A DNA stretch of 18,093 nt from Desulfovibrio sp. (GCA_031281815.1 JAITEY010000024.1:1-18093), one strand, 5' to 3'. Counted from the first letter of the stretch, positions 1 to 7,993 are shown. Notes: generated from the sequence alone by a model not told the origin. Numbers and translations are program-made.

Positions 1-834
1 CCCATCAAGGACGGCGACGACGAAACGCTCTCGTCCCTGCGCCTGCGCGTGCGGCCTTTCATCCTGCGCCGCACCAAGGCGGAAGTGGCCAAAGACCTGC
101 CGCCCAAAATCGAAAACACCTATTTCTGCGATCTGGCGGAAGGTCAGGACGAGCTCTATGCCATGCTGGCCGGCAAACTCAGGGAACAGGTTCTGAACAC
201 CGTGGACAAGAACGGCATGGCCAAAAGCCAGATGTCCATCCTCGATGCCCTGCTCAAACTGCGCCAGATATGCTGTCACCCGCGCCTGCTCAAGATGGAT
301 ATGCCCGACGTCTACGCCAACCCCGGCTCCGGCAAGTTCGACGCCTTCAAGGACATGGTCACGGGCATAGCGGAGGAAGGCCACCGCGTGCTCGTTTTCT
401 CCCAGTTCGTGCAAATGCTGCACATCATCCGTTCCTGGCTCCAGATCAGCGAGATGTCCTTCTGCTATCTGGACGGGTCAAGCAAAGACCGTATCGAGCA
501 GGTTGACCGCTTCAACAGCGACCGGTCCATCCCCGTGTTCCTGATTTCCCTCAAGGCCGGAGGCACGGGCCTCAATCTGACCGGCGCGGACTACGTCATC
601 CACTATGACCCGTGGTGGAACCCGGCCGTGGAAAACCAGGCAACAGACCGTACCCACCGCATAGGCCAGACGCGGCAGGTATTCTCGTACAAGCTGATCT
701 GCCGCAACACCGTCGAGGAAAAAATACTGCGCCTGCAGGACGCCAAAAAGAATGTGGCGGACTCCGTCATCCCCGGCGCGGAAGCCTGGAAATCCCTCTC
801 GCGCGAAGATCTGGAAATGCTCTTTGAAGTTTGA
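1..834 (+). CDS. SNF2-family DEAD/DEAH-box helicase, C-terminal part (5' end outside window)
   Basis: The reading frame is open from base 1, so the gene is cut by the window edge and 277 C-terminal residues remain. They hold the second RecA-like helicase lobe of a Swi2/Snf2 ATPase: the lobe-junction motif RPFILRRTK (residues 18-26), LVFSQF (131-136), motif V LKAGGTGLNL (184-193) and motif VI with QATDRTHRIGQ (213-223), which carries the arginine fingers. Proteins of this family use ATP to translocate on double-stranded DNA and displace bound proteins; bacterial members such as RapA or HepA-like proteins act on RNA polymerase or in repair. The N-terminal lobe with Walker A/B is not visible, so the subfamily cannot be fixed. 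The next gene starts 6 bases after the stop, which suggests co-transcription. Family assignment is firm; the specific role is not. Confidence 0.93.
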   Translation, partial: PIKDGDDETLSSLRLRVRPFILRRTKAEVAKDLPPKIENTYFCDLAEGQDELYAMLAGKLREQVLNTVDKNGMAKSQMSILDALLKLRQICCHPRLLKMDMPDVYANPGSGKFDAFKDMVTGIAEEGHRVLVFSQFVQMLHIIRSWLQISEMSFCYLDGSSKDRIEQVDRFNSDRSIPVFLISLKAGGTGLNLTGADYVIHYDPWWNPAVENQATDRTHRIGQTRQVFSYKLICRNTVEEKILRLQDAKKNVADSVIPGAEAWKSLSREDLEMLFEV

Positions 835-840
835 GGCGAG

Positions 841-1713
841 ATGATGCTTTCACAGGATAAACTGCGGAGCATCAGCCGCAGCGTTCCCTGGAACCTGTTG
901 CTGCTCACCGTCGGGGGAACGCTGTATGCGTTTTCCATGCAAAGCATAGCCGTGCATCATGAATTCGTTTCCGGCGGTGTTTACGGCGCGGCCATGCTCA
1001 TCAACTATGCGGCTGGCGCTCCGAGCATAGCCGTTATTTATGTGCTGCTGAACATTCCCATCCTGATCGTCGGACGCATTTTTCTGAGCCGGCGCTTCAT
1101 GTTCTATACCCTGTACGGCATCCTGGTCATCAGCGCGGCAAGCAGGCTTATCGAATTCGACCTCGGCGTGCAGGATAAAACCCTGGCGGCCATAGCCACA
1201 GGCATACTCTGCGGCACCGGCACGGGCATCTCCATGCGTTCTCTGGGCAGCGACGGAGGTCTGAGCATCATCGCCCTGGCGCTCAACCATAAATACGGTC
1301 TGAACATCGGGGCCTTCAACATTGCCTGCAACCTGCTGGTCTTCGCCGCCGCCACGCCGATCATCGGCGTGGACAACATGCTCTACTCCATGATCGTCAC
1401 CTACATGTCGGCCATGCTCATCAATTACGTCCTGTCCATGTTCAACCAGCGCAAGTTGGTTTTCATTATTTCCGAGCGGCACAGGGATATCGCCCAGAGC
1501 ATCATGCGCAACCTCGGACGCGGCTGCACGCTGCTGCACGGACAAGGCGCTTTCACGCGCCAGGAACGGGAAGTATTGATGACGGTGGTCCACAACATGC
1601 AGGTGAAACGTCTCGAAGATATCGCCCGGCAGGTGGACCCGCAGGCATTCATCATCATCGAAAACACCAATATGGTGCAGGGCAGGGGATTCTCACACCG
1701 AAAGCAGTACTGA
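841..1713 (+). CDS. YitT-family membrane protein (DUF161 plus C-terminal DUF2179)
   Basis: A 290-residue integral membrane protein. The first ~200 residues contain about five or six hydrophobic segments (roughly 15-38, 45-62, 65-85, 89-103, 120-135 and 155-200), typical of the YitT/DUF161 family. The soluble C-terminal ~85 residues (from VFIISERH to the end) match the DUF2179 domain, a small ferredoxin-like fold found at the end of these proteins. The substrate and reaction of the family are not established. The gene follows the helicase by 6 bases. The start is ambiguous: ATG 841 is 4 bases after a GAGG, whereas the adjacent ATG at 844 has a more usual 7-base spacing; the difference is one residue. 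Length is normal for the family. Confidence 0.9.
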   Translation: MMLSQDKLRSISRSVPWNLLLLTVGGTLYAFSMQSIAVHHEFVSGGVYGAAMLINYAAGAPSIAVIYVLLNIPILIVGRIFLSRRFMFYTLYGILVISAASRLIEFDLGVQDKTLAAIATGILCGTGTGISMRSLGSDGGLSIIALALNHKYGLNIGAFNIACNLLVFAAATPIIGVDNMLYSMIVTYMSAMLINYVLSMFNQRKLVFIISERHRDIAQSIMRNLGRGCTLLHGQGAFTRQEREVLMTVVHNMQVKRLEDIARQVDPQAFIIIENTNMVQGRGFSHRKQY

Positions 1714-1852
1714 CGCGGCCCGGAAAGCACGCGTCGCCGGCACCGGGAGCATCGGGCGCCGCCCGAACCCCGCCGGGAGAAACGATTTCCCGCGGATCCG
1801 CTCATTTTTCTCAACATGCGCGGCGCGCAGGCTCAACCCGGTGTGCGTCCTT
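1714..1852. terminator. Convergent intergenic region with possible transcription terminators
   Basis: The yitT-like gene and dnaJ converge here. Seen in the sequence: a 6-bp stem TCGGGC/GCCCGA with a 3-base loop (1752-1766), and a palindrome GCGGATCCGC (1792-1801) followed closely by a T-rich stretch (1803-1809). Neither is a textbook rho-independent terminator, because the first has no T-tract and the second almost no loop. Position between two convergent genes makes a terminator role plausible. Confidence 0.35.
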
Positions 1853-2965
1853 TCAGGACAACTTCCTGCCTACGGCCCTGCCCATTTTTTTTACGAATTT
1901 TTTGGCCACATTCAGCGGTTTTTGCTCGTCTATTTCGGCGAACTCGCGCAGGAGTGCCTCCTGTCGCTCGTTCAGCCGCTTGGGAATAAGCACTTTGACT
2001 TCGACAAGCAGATCGCCCACGGCATTGCGCCCCGGATAGGGCAGGCCTTTGCCGGGAACGCGGAAGACGTCGCCGCTCTGCGTGCCGTGCGGGATATCCA
2101 GCACAACCGGGTCTTCCAGAGTCGGCACTTCCAGTTTGTCCCCGAGGGCGGCCCGGACGAAGGAAATTTCCTGCGTAATGAAAAGATTTTGGCCTTCGCG
2201 GGTGAAAACGGCGTCGTCCTCAACGGAAACGACCACATAGAGGTCGCCGGAAGGACCGCCGTTGAACCCGCCCTCGCCCTCGCCGCGCAGGCGCAGGCGG
2301 TTGCCGGAGTCGATGCCCGCCGGGATGTGCACCGACAATTCGCGCACTTCCTGAATCTGTCCGCTTGCCCTGCAGCGCGGGCACGGATTGGAAATGCTTT
2401 CTCCCGAACCGCGGCAATGCGGGCAGGGCACGCTGATCTGGAAAAAGCCCTGGTTGTGACGCACCTGGCCGCTCCCGCCGCAGTGCCGGCAGCGCTCCGG
2501 GGCGCCGCCTCCGGCCGAACGGCTGCCCTTGCATTCAGGACAGACAATATTGCGGGGAATCTTGATGGTGATATCGTCGCCTTTCGCCGCCTGACGAAAG
2601 GATATCGTCAAATTGTAACGCAGGTCCGACCCCTGCGTTGCCCTTCTGCGCCGTGCGCCCGCGCCCATGCCGAAGCCGAACAGGTCGGCGAAAATATCGC
2701 CGAAATGAGAAAAAATATCGTCCGTCGAGTTGAATCCGCCGCCGGCCGCTTCATGGCCGAAGCGGTCATAGCGCGTCCGCTTCTCGGGGTCACGCAGCAC
2801 GTCATAGGCCTCCGCCGCCTCCTTGAAACGGAGTTCAGCCTCGGCATCCCCCGGATTGCGGTCCGGGTGATATTCCATGGCCAGCTTGCGGTAGGCCTTT
2901 TTGATTTCGTCGTGCGAAGCCGTGCGCTCCACGCGCAGCACTTCGTAATAATCGCGCCGGTACAT
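1853..2965 (-). CDS. dnaJ: DnaJ-type Hsp40 co-chaperone
   Basis: A 370-residue type I (class A) Hsp40. The J domain occupies residues ~4-70 with the HPD motif at 33-35, which stimulates DnaK ATPase. A short Gly/Phe-rich linker follows (~75-105). The zinc-binding domain has four CxxC pairs: C142/C145, C159/C162, C181/C184 and C195/C198. The first pair is followed by GSR rather than the full CxxCxGxG. The C-terminal substrate-binding domains extend from ~205 to ~345. It acts in the cytoplasm with DnaK and GrpE in protein folding. The gene lies 6 bases downstream of rpoZ on the same strand without a strong Shine-Dalgarno of its own, so translational coupling is likely. Neither dnaK nor grpE is adjacent, so this could be a second dnaJ paralogue. 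A long open frame on the opposite strand is a GC-bias shadow. Confidence 0.95.
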   Translation of the reverse strand: MYRRDYYEVLRVERTASHDEIKKAYRKLAMEYHPDRNPGDAEAELRFKEAAEAYDVLRDPEKRTRYDRFGHEAAGGGFNSTDDIFSHFGDIFADLFGFGMGAGARRRRATQGSDLRYNLTISFRQAAKGDDITIKIPRNIVCPECKGSRSAGGGAPERCRHCGGSGQVRHNQGFFQISVPCPHCRGSGESISNPCPRCRASGQIQEVRELSVHIPAGIDSGNRLRLRGEGEGGFNGGPSGDLYVVVSVEDDAVFTREGQNLFITQEISFVRAALGDKLEVPTLEDPVVLDIPHGTQSGDVFRVPGKGLPYPGRNAVGDLLVEVKVLIPKRLNERQEALLREFAEIDEQKPLNVAKKFVKKMGRAVGRKLS

Positions 2966-2971
2966 GCCGTG

Positions 2972-3208
2972 TCAGTCGAGTTTGGAGGTATCCACAGGAA
3001 ATTCGGGAGGGGAATAATACCCCAAGTCTTCGGGCAGAATCTTGGCTGCGGCGATCTCGCGCAGGGCGGTCACGACTTCCTTGTTGTGCGAGTCGACCAG
3101 GGCCGGGTAGCCTTCCCGGTACTGATGTACGCGCTTTATAGCCATCTGCACGAGAAGAAAGCGGTTGTTCACCCTTTCCTGGCAGTCCTCAACGGTAATA
3201 CGGGCCAT
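2972..3208 (-). CDS. rpoZ: RNA polymerase omega subunit
   Basis: A 78-residue protein beginning MARITVEDCQ and containing NNRFLLVQMAIKR and the helix KEVVTALREIA, the conserved core of omega. The subunit binds the beta-prime C-terminus and aids RNA polymerase assembly; in many proteobacteria it also forms part of a ppGpp site. The frame is open further upstream to 3307, but the start at 3208 was chosen because the family begins exactly there and a GGAGG lies 5 bases in front of it. A near-consensus promoter sits about 110 bases upstream. The acidic C-terminal tail after PPEF is short, as in other small omegas. rpoZ precedes dnaJ in the same transcription direction. Confidence 0.93.
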   Translation of the reverse strand: MARITVEDCQERVNNRFLLVQMAIKRVHQYREGYPALVDSHNKEVVTALREIAAAKILPEDLGYYSPPEFPVDTSKLD

Positions 3209-3318
3209 GGATGCCTCCGGCATGGAAAGAACATTTTCAGCGGACGGAATACATAAAGCGCGCCCGAACCTTTTGCCGGGAGCGGCTCGCGACGTTTCGC
3301 CGCGCATCTGAATTGTTC

Positions 3319-3348
3319 AGTATATATGCCCGCCCTTACGGATGTCAA
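3319..3348 (-). promoter_or_regulatory. Sigma-70-type promoter for rpoZ-dnaJ
   Basis: On the minus strand a perfect -35 TTGACA (3348-3343) is followed after 18 bases by TATACT (3324-3319), five of six bases of the -10 consensus. Transcription would start near 3311 and leave a leader of about 100 bases before rpoZ. This is the best-matching promoter in the window and sits in the divergent rpoZ/hisD gap. Confidence 0.7.
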
Positions 3349-3404
3349 GATTCAAAAAATGTTGTCCGGGGCAAGCCGGGGCAAGCGCGCGCTTTTCGGC
3401 GCTC

Positions 3405-3433
3405 TCGACTTTTGCCGCCGAACAGTGTATACG
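3405..3433 (+). promoter_or_regulatory. Possible promoter for hisD-purC-fabI
   Basis: TCGACT (3405-3410) and TATACG (3428-3433) are separated by 17 bases, each matching four of six consensus positions. A start near 3440 would leave a very short leader before hisD at 3455. It is the best plus-strand candidate in the divergent gap, but modest enough to arise by chance. Confidence 0.35.
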
Positions 3434-3454
3434 CTTGCCCGTTGTGGAGCCGTG

Positions 3455-4789
3455 ATGCAGATTCCCTTGTATTCCGTCCGATCCCCGGCCGATGCCGAGG
3501 AATTTTCGGCTGTTCTGTCCGGGCGCGCCGCCGTCGCTTATGAAAACACAAGCGGGGCGGGCGATGCCGTTGCAGGGGAGGTTGCCGCGATTCTGGAGCA
3601 GGTCCGCTCCCGGGGTCTTGAGGCTGTGCTGGAGTATACCCGCCGTTTCGACGCGCCGGAGTTTCGGGAAGAGCAGTTCGCTCCGGACGCGGAAACCCTC
3701 GACAGGGCGGTCTCCGCAGTGCCCGCGCGTGATGTTGCGATCATGCGCCGGGCTTGGGACAACATCCGCGCCTTTCACGAAAACGACAAAGAGCAGTCGC
3801 GCATCGAAATGCGGCCGGAAGGCGGCATAGTCGGGCGGCTGGTCCGGCCCGTCGACCGTGCCGGATTGTATGTGCCGGGAGGCAAAGGCGGTGAAACTCC
3901 GCTGGTGTCCAGCCTGCTCATGGGCGCGGCGCCCGCGCTCGCGGCCGGAGTGCCGGAGATTGCCGTGGTTACCCCTCCCCGCCGGGACGGGAGCGTCAAT
4001 CCCCATATCGCGGCGGCGGCCTGCATGATCGGACTGACCGAAGTGTATGCCGCGGGCAGCGCCTGGGCCGCGGCGGCCCTTGCTTACGGCGCCGGCCCGT
4101 TGCGCGCCGTGGATGTCGTCGCCGGCCCCGGCAACATTTATGTCGCCGCGGCCAAACGTCTGCTTCAGGGGCGCATCGGCATAGATATGGTCGCCGGACC
4201 CAGCGAAATCTGCATCGTGGCCGACGCTTCGGTTCCGCCCGCATGGATCGCGGCCGACATGCTTGCCCAGGCCGAACACGACGAGATGGCTTCGGCGGTG
4301 CTGATTTGTACTGAAGACGCTACAGCGCAGGCCGTCCGCCGCGAACTTGAACGCCGTTGCGCGGAACTGCCGCGCCGTGTTGCGGCGCTGGCTTCACTGG
4401 CCCGCTACGGCGCGATCGTCCGTGTCCCCGACACGGCAACGGCTATGGCGCTGGTCAACCGCATCGCCCCGGAACACCTGGAACTCGCCGTGAGCGACCC
4501 TTGGTCGCTGCTCCATCTGGTCCGCAACGCCGGCGCGATTTTTCTGGGCCTGTATTCGGCTGAGGTCTTCGGCGACTATTTCGCCGGCCCCAATCATGTG
4601 CTGCCGACTATGGGCACGGCCCGATTTTCTTCCGGCCTGTCCGTATCCACATTCTGTAAAAAAAGCTCACTCCTGGCCCTCAACCGCGCCTTTGCCGCGG
4701 ACTGCGCGCGCGACACCGCTGCGCTCGCCCGCCTGGAAGGCCTGGAAGCCCACGCACAGGCGGCCCTCTGCCGCCTGGAAGACAATTGA
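3455..4789 (+). CDS. hisD: Histidinol dehydrogenase
   Basis: A 444-residue enzyme for the last two steps of histidine synthesis: NAD-dependent oxidation of L-histidinol to L-histidinal and then L-histidine in the cytoplasm. Family signatures seen are GLYVPGGKG (137-145), DVVAGPGNIYVAAAK (220-234), MVAGPSEI (245-252), AEHDE (273-277), APEHLEL (338-344) and FGDYFAGPNHVLPT (372-385). Zinc ligands expected from the E. coli enzyme are present as Q272, H275, D374 and H433, and the catalytic pair as E340-H341. The frame is open upstream to 3326, but ATG 3455 was chosen because a GGAG lies 6 bases before it and the resulting length fits the family (about 430-440). purC begins 24 bases after the stop, so co-transcription is likely. 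No other his gene is in the window. Confidence 0.95.
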   Translation: MQIPLYSVRSPADAEEFSAVLSGRAAVAYENTSGAGDAVAGEVAAILEQVRSRGLEAVLEYTRRFDAPEFREEQFAPDAETLDRAVSAVPARDVAIMRRAWDNIRAFHENDKEQSRIEMRPEGGIVGRLVRPVDRAGLYVPGGKGGETPLVSSLLMGAAPALAAGVPEIAVVTPPRRDGSVNPHIAAAACMIGLTEVYAAGSAWAAAALAYGAGPLRAVDVVAGPGNIYVAAAKRLLQGRIGIDMVAGPSEICIVADASVPPAWIAADMLAQAEHDEMASAVLICTEDATAQAVRRELERRCAELPRRVAALASLARYGAIVRVPDTATAMALVNRIAPEHLELAVSDPWSLLHLVRNAGAIFLGLYSAEVFGDYFAGPNHVLPTMGTARFSSGLSVSTFCKKSSLLALNRAFAADCARDTAALARLEGLEAHAQAALCRLEDN

Positions 4790-4813
4790 GGCCGTGACGT
4801 CACGGAGAACGGC

Positions 4814-5710
4814 ATGCAAACGGTAACAACAACGCATCTGACGGAATATCCTCTGGTCGCGCGCGGCAAAGTACGGGACATCTACGCGGTTTCCCCGGAT
4901 ACGCTGCTCATGGTCAGCACAGACCGCATGTCCGCTTTCGACGTGGTCATGAACGAGCCCATACCCTTCAAAGGCGTGGTGCTCAACCTGATAAGCCTGT
5001 TCTGGCTGAACAGGTTTTCCGGCCTTGTGAAGAACCACCTGCTGGAAAGCGACGTGCGGCATTTCCCGAAAAAACTGCGCGCGCACGCCGACATGCTGGA
5101 AGGCCGCAGTATTTTGGCGCGCAAAGCCGCCACTCTGCCCGTGGAATGCATCGTGCGCGGCAACCTGACCGGCTCGGGCTGGAAGGACTATCTGGCCGCG
5201 GGCATGGTCTGCGGGCACAAGCTGCCTGCCGGTCTTCTGGAGTCGCAAGCCTTGCCCGAACCCCTGTTCACGCCGTCCACCAAGGCCGAAATCGGCACGC
5301 ACGACGAGAACATAACGCGTGAGGAAGGCATGCGCCTGGCAGGCAGGGACGCCTTTCTGCAGGCGGAAAAGCTTTCGCTGGAAATTTTTCGCGCGGCCGC
5401 GCGCTACGCGGCCGAACGCGGGATCATCATTGCCGACACCAAGTTTGAATTCGGCTTCATCGACGGTGATCTGCGTCTTATCGACGAAGTGCTGACTCCC
5501 GATTCTTCCCGCTTCTGGCCTGCGGAGCGGTTTACGCCCGGCAGGGCTCAGCCCAGCTTCGACAAGCAGTACCTGCGCGACTGGCTGGAAACGCGTGATT
5601 GGGACAAGTCGCCGCCCCCCCCCGCCCTTCCGGATGAAGTGGTCGAGGAGAGCGCCCGCAAATACAGGGAAGCGTATACCCTGCTGACCGGCGAAGAACT
5701 GCCCGTTTGA
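4814..5710 (+). CDS. purC: Phosphoribosylaminoimidazole-succinocarboxamide synthase (SAICAR synthetase)
   Basis: A 298-residue protein of the longer SAICAR synthetase type, catalysing ATP-dependent ligation of CAIR with aspartate in purine synthesis. Diagnostic motifs: GKVRDIY (18-24, nucleotide-binding glycine-rich loop), STDRMSAFD (35-43), VECIVRGNLTGSGWKDY (110-126), IIADTKFEFG (205-214) and IDEVLTPDSSRFW (223-235). ATG 4814 follows a GGAGAACGGC stretch, a reasonable ribosome-binding site. It lies between hisD and fabI with gaps of 24 and 44 bases. Near the C-terminus a run of nine C residues (5615-5623) encodes part of a Pro-rich turn (SPPPPALP); the reading frame continues normally through it and ends in a family-typical helix (ARKYREAYTLLTG). 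Confidence 0.95.
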   Translation: MQTVTTTHLTEYPLVARGKVRDIYAVSPDTLLMVSTDRMSAFDVVMNEPIPFKGVVLNLISLFWLNRFSGLVKNHLLESDVRHFPKKLRAHADMLEGRSILARKAATLPVECIVRGNLTGSGWKDYLAAGMVCGHKLPAGLLESQALPEPLFTPSTKAEIGTHDENITREEGMRLAGRDAFLQAEKLSLEIFRAAARYAAERGIIIADTKFEFGFIDGDLRLIDEVLTPDSSRFWPAERFTPGRAQPSFDKQYLRDWLETRDWDKSPPPPALPDEVVEESARKYREAYTLLTGEELPV

Positions 5711-5754
5711 CGTGGAACTCGAATACAATACATCAGCATGACAAGGAGCCGTGC

Positions 5755-6546
5755 ATGTTGCTGCAAGGAAAAAAAGCCGTCATTTTCGGAATCGCCAACA
5801 CCAGAAGCATCGCCTACGGGATAGCCCGGGCATTCCGCGCCCACGGGGCGGAAATCGCCCTTTCCTGGGTCGGCGATGCCTTGCGCAGACGGGTTGAACC
5901 CATAGCGGAAGAGTTGGGCGCAGCCTTTACCTTTCCCTGTGACGCGGCAAGCGACGAATCCATCGCCGCCGCGGCCGCGTCGGTCGAAAAAAACTGGGGC
6001 AGGGCGGATGTCCTGGTGCATGCCGTAGCTTTCGCCGACCGCGACGAACTGCAGGGGCGCTACATTGACACCTCGCGCAAGGGATTCGCCGTGGCCCTGG
6101 ACATTTCCGCATATTCCCTGACGGCCCTGTGCAAACACTTTGAAACTATTCTCAACGACGGCGCCTCGATAATGACCATGAGCTATTACGGGGCGCAAAA
6201 GCACATCAACAACTACAACGTGATGGGGGTGGCCAAGGCCGCCCTGGAATCCTCGGTGCGCTATCTGGCCTTTGATCTGGGACCGCGCGGCATCCGCGTC
6301 AATGCCGTAAGCGCCGGACCCGTAAGAACCCTGGCCGCTTCGGGCATCTCCGGCTTCCACAGGATACTCGGCCACATAGAAAAATATACGCCGCTGAAAC
6401 GCACCATCACCATTGATGAAGTCGGCAACACGGCGGTCTTCCTGGCTTCCCCCCTGTCCACGGGTACCACCGGCAGCGTCGTGTTCGTGGATGACGGCTA
6501 TCATGCCTCGGGCATACAGATCGACGCTCAGGGGAACGCGGATTGA
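5755..6546 (+). CDS. fabI: Enoyl-[acyl-carrier-protein] reductase (NADH), FabI type
   Basis: A 263-residue short-chain dehydrogenase-fold enzyme that reduces trans-2-enoyl-ACP in the last step of each fatty-acid elongation cycle. The FabI form of the nucleotide motif is present (GIANTRSIAYGIA, 12-24), as is the FabI catalytic arrangement Y144/Y145 ... Y154-x6-K161. The region corresponding to E. coli Gly93 reads HAVAFAD with Ala92 in that position, as in several other FabI proteins; in E. coli that residue contacts triclosan. The frame is open to 5707, but ATG 5755 was chosen because AAGGAG lies 6 bases upstream and the length matches FabI (about 262). It is last in the hisD-purC-fabI run and is followed at once by a terminator-like hairpin. 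Confidence 0.95.
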   Translation: MLLQGKKAVIFGIANTRSIAYGIARAFRAHGAEIALSWVGDALRRRVEPIAEELGAAFTFPCDAASDESIAAAAASVEKNWGRADVLVHAVAFADRDELQGRYIDTSRKGFAVALDISAYSLTALCKHFETILNDGASIMTMSYYGAQKHINNYNVMGVAKAALESSVRYLAFDLGPRGIRVNAVSAGPVRTLAASGISGFHRILGHIEKYTPLKRTITIDEVGNTAVFLASPLSTGTTGSVVFVDDGYHASGIQIDAQGNAD

Positions 6547-6548
6547 CA

Positions 6549-6570
6549 CGGCGAGGCTGCGCCGCTTTTT
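6549..6570 (+). terminator. Rho-independent terminator candidate after fabI
   Basis: A 5-bp stem CGGCG/CGCCG (6549-6553 with 6560-6564) and a 6-base loop, followed by CTTTTT, starts 2 bases after the fabI stop. The stem is short but all GC, and the T-tract is correctly placed. Confidence 0.5.
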
Positions 6571-6622
6571 CGGAAACGCGGTAAACGGAAGTGTCGGAGA
6601 ATGACCCAATCACCGAACATAA

Positions 6623-6652
6623 CCGTTGCCTTGCAAAAATCAACGGCGCCGT
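6623..6652 (-). terminator. Possible terminator after the MFS gene (minus strand)
   Basis: Directly after the MFS stop on the minus strand lies the palindrome ACGGCGCCGT (6652-6643), then ATTTTTG (6640-6634). CCGTTG (6646-6641 on the minus strand) also pairs with CAACGG (6628-6623) across the T-tract. The arrangement is plausible but not canonical. Confidence 0.3.
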
Positions 6653-7861
6653 CTACGTCCGGCAAGCCGGTGCGCTTTTGCGGTACCTGAGGAAGTACAG
6701 AAACAGGAGGCCGGCGGAAAAGACGTATACCGCGTTGATGTCCAGAATTTCGTTCATGCCGTAAGCCAGGATGGGGCCGACGGCCATACCGGCATCCGCA
6801 GCAAACACATAAATCATGAGCAGGGTATGTCCCCCGCTCCGGGCTGCCGCGTCGGAAGCGGCGGTATCGGTCAGGGTGGTGAGCGCCGTGGCCGCCAGTT
6901 GCATGCCGAGCAGGCAGGCGAACCAGACGGGCAGCGGCAACGGAGCCGCCAGAGCGGCCGCGAGCAGGCCGCCTGCGGCAAAGGCCGGATAGAGCAGCTT
7001 GCCCTTGCCGCCGCGCCGGTCCGCAAGTTTCCCCGTCAACGGCGCGAGCCACGGTTCCCAGGCCCAACGCAGGGCTTGAAAACATCCCCCAAGTGACGCA
7101 GCCCCGATCAGGACGCCGGCAACGTATACGCCGCCTCCTGTATGCGCGGCTATCAGAAGGCTCAGGGTCGGAGCCAGTATGCCCTGAATGACCAGCGCGA
7201 CGATGCCTCCGGCCGCCGCAATGCGAAGCGTCCCCGCCGTGCGCAGACAGGCCGGCAACCCTCTGCCGGGACCGGCCTCCGGCGACCGCTTGCCCGGTTC
7301 GCTTGAGGGAATCAGGAGCAGAGCAAGGACTATCGCGGGGGCCGTGAGTGCCGCGAAGATCAGGGCTGTGCCGCGCAGGCCTATCAGATCCGCGATGATG
7401 CCGCCGCAAAGCATGCCGACCAGACTGCCCAGACGGTAGAGGCCGTTGTACAACCCGGTGTAACGTCCCCGGTTGTCCGGCGTGGACACCTTGAGAATGC
7501 AGAACAGCGACCCCAGCCGCAACAGGGACCAGGCCGCGCCCCACAGGCAGCGGGCCGCCAGCCAGACGGGGAACGACGATGCGAAGCCGTACGCAGTGGT
7601 CGTGACCGTCGTCAGGAGCACGGCGGCGACAATCCCCGTGCGTTCGCTGATCAGCGTATACAGGCGGCCGACGGGCGGGTTGAGCGGAAGACGCACGATC
7701 CTGTTCGCGGCGAGTATGATTCCAACTTCCCAAAGAGAATCCAGGCCTGCTTCCTGATAATACAGGGGCAGGACTATATACAGCATGGAATCGCCCGTCA
7801 GGCACAAAGCCGTGATCAGCGCGAAGCAGATGATGTGACGCCTGTCTTTGTCGCCTGCCAT
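6653..7861 (-). CDS. Major facilitator superfamily (MFS) transporter
   Basis: A 402-residue, very hydrophobic protein with about 12 predicted membrane helices and a longer hydrophilic central loop (around residues 196-220, SSEPGKRSPEAGPGR), the usual two-times-six MFS layout. The loop after helix 2 (NPPVGRLYTLISERTG, about 61-76) resembles the MFS signature region, and a further positively charged loop (NRGRYTGLYNGLYRLG) follows helix 4. It would be a secondary transporter in the cytoplasmic membrane; the substrate cannot be told from sequence. The ATG at 7861 has only a weak GGGA in front. The start region is imperfectly duplicated about 69 bases upstream (see the repeat entry), which may bear on its expression. 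It is convergent with fabI and downstream of glmS on the same strand, 159 bases away. Confidence 0.85.
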   Translation of the reverse strand: MAGDKDRRHIICFALITALCLTGDSMLYIVLPLYYQEAGLDSLWEVGIILAANRIVRLPLNPPVGRLYTLISERTGIVAAVLLTTVTTTAYGFASSFPVWLAARCLWGAAWSLLRLGSLFCILKVSTPDNRGRYTGLYNGLYRLGSLVGMLCGGIIADLIGLRGTALIFAALTAPAIVLALLLIPSSEPGKRSPEAGPGRGLPACLRTAGTLRIAAAGGIVALVIQGILAPTLSLLIAAHTGGGVYVAGVLIGAASLGGCFQALRWAWEPWLAPLTGKLADRRGGKGKLLYPAFAAGGLLAAALAAPLPLPVWFACLLGMQLAATALTTLTDTAASDAAARSGGHTLLMIYVFAADAGMAVGPILAYGMNEILDINAVYVFSAGLLFLYFLRYRKSAPACRT

Positions 7862-7949
7862 AATGATCCCGCACCGCGTTGACGGCGCTTACATCCGGTC
7901 GCAGGTCACGGTGTCTTTGCCGCCTGCCGTAACCGTCCCGCGCCGCGTT
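7843..7949. repeat. Imperfect direct repeat spanning the MFS start codon
   Basis: Two 38-base units at 7843-7880 and 7912-7949 match at 32 of 38 positions, offset 69 bases; similarity extends a few bases further left with one indel (GTGACG before one, GTCACG before the other). The first unit holds the MFS start (MAGDKD on the minus strand). In the second the corresponding codon reads ACG, followed by a similar AGGKD. This looks like a duplicated gene start whose upstream copy has lost its initiation codon. Confidence 0.75.
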
Positions 7950-7953
7950 TCCG

Positions 7954-7993
7954 AATGCGGGGCGTGTCCGTTGCTTGACAGCCGACCCGCATT
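7954..7993. repeat. Inverted repeat in the glmS-MFS gap
   Basis: AATGCGGG (7954-7961) and CCCGCATT (7986-7993) are perfect 8-base inverted arms around 24 bases. It lies upstream of the MFS gene and downstream of glmS. It could be a weak terminator stem for glmS or an operator; no T-tract accompanies it. Confidence 0.35.

Noticed and set aside
1841..3256. A 471-codon open frame on the plus strand opposite dnaJ and rpoZ
   Set aside because: It is antisense to two clearly conserved genes, has no recognisable motif and arises from GC-biased third positions.
4794..4803. Palindrome GTGACGTCAC between hisD and purC
   Set aside because: A single 10-base palindrome in a 24-base intra-operon gap, next to the ribosome-binding site; likely chance.
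5724..5729. TACAAT before fabI as a separate -10
   Set aside because: No -35-like hexamer at 16-18 bases upstream; fabI more likely shares the upstream transcript.
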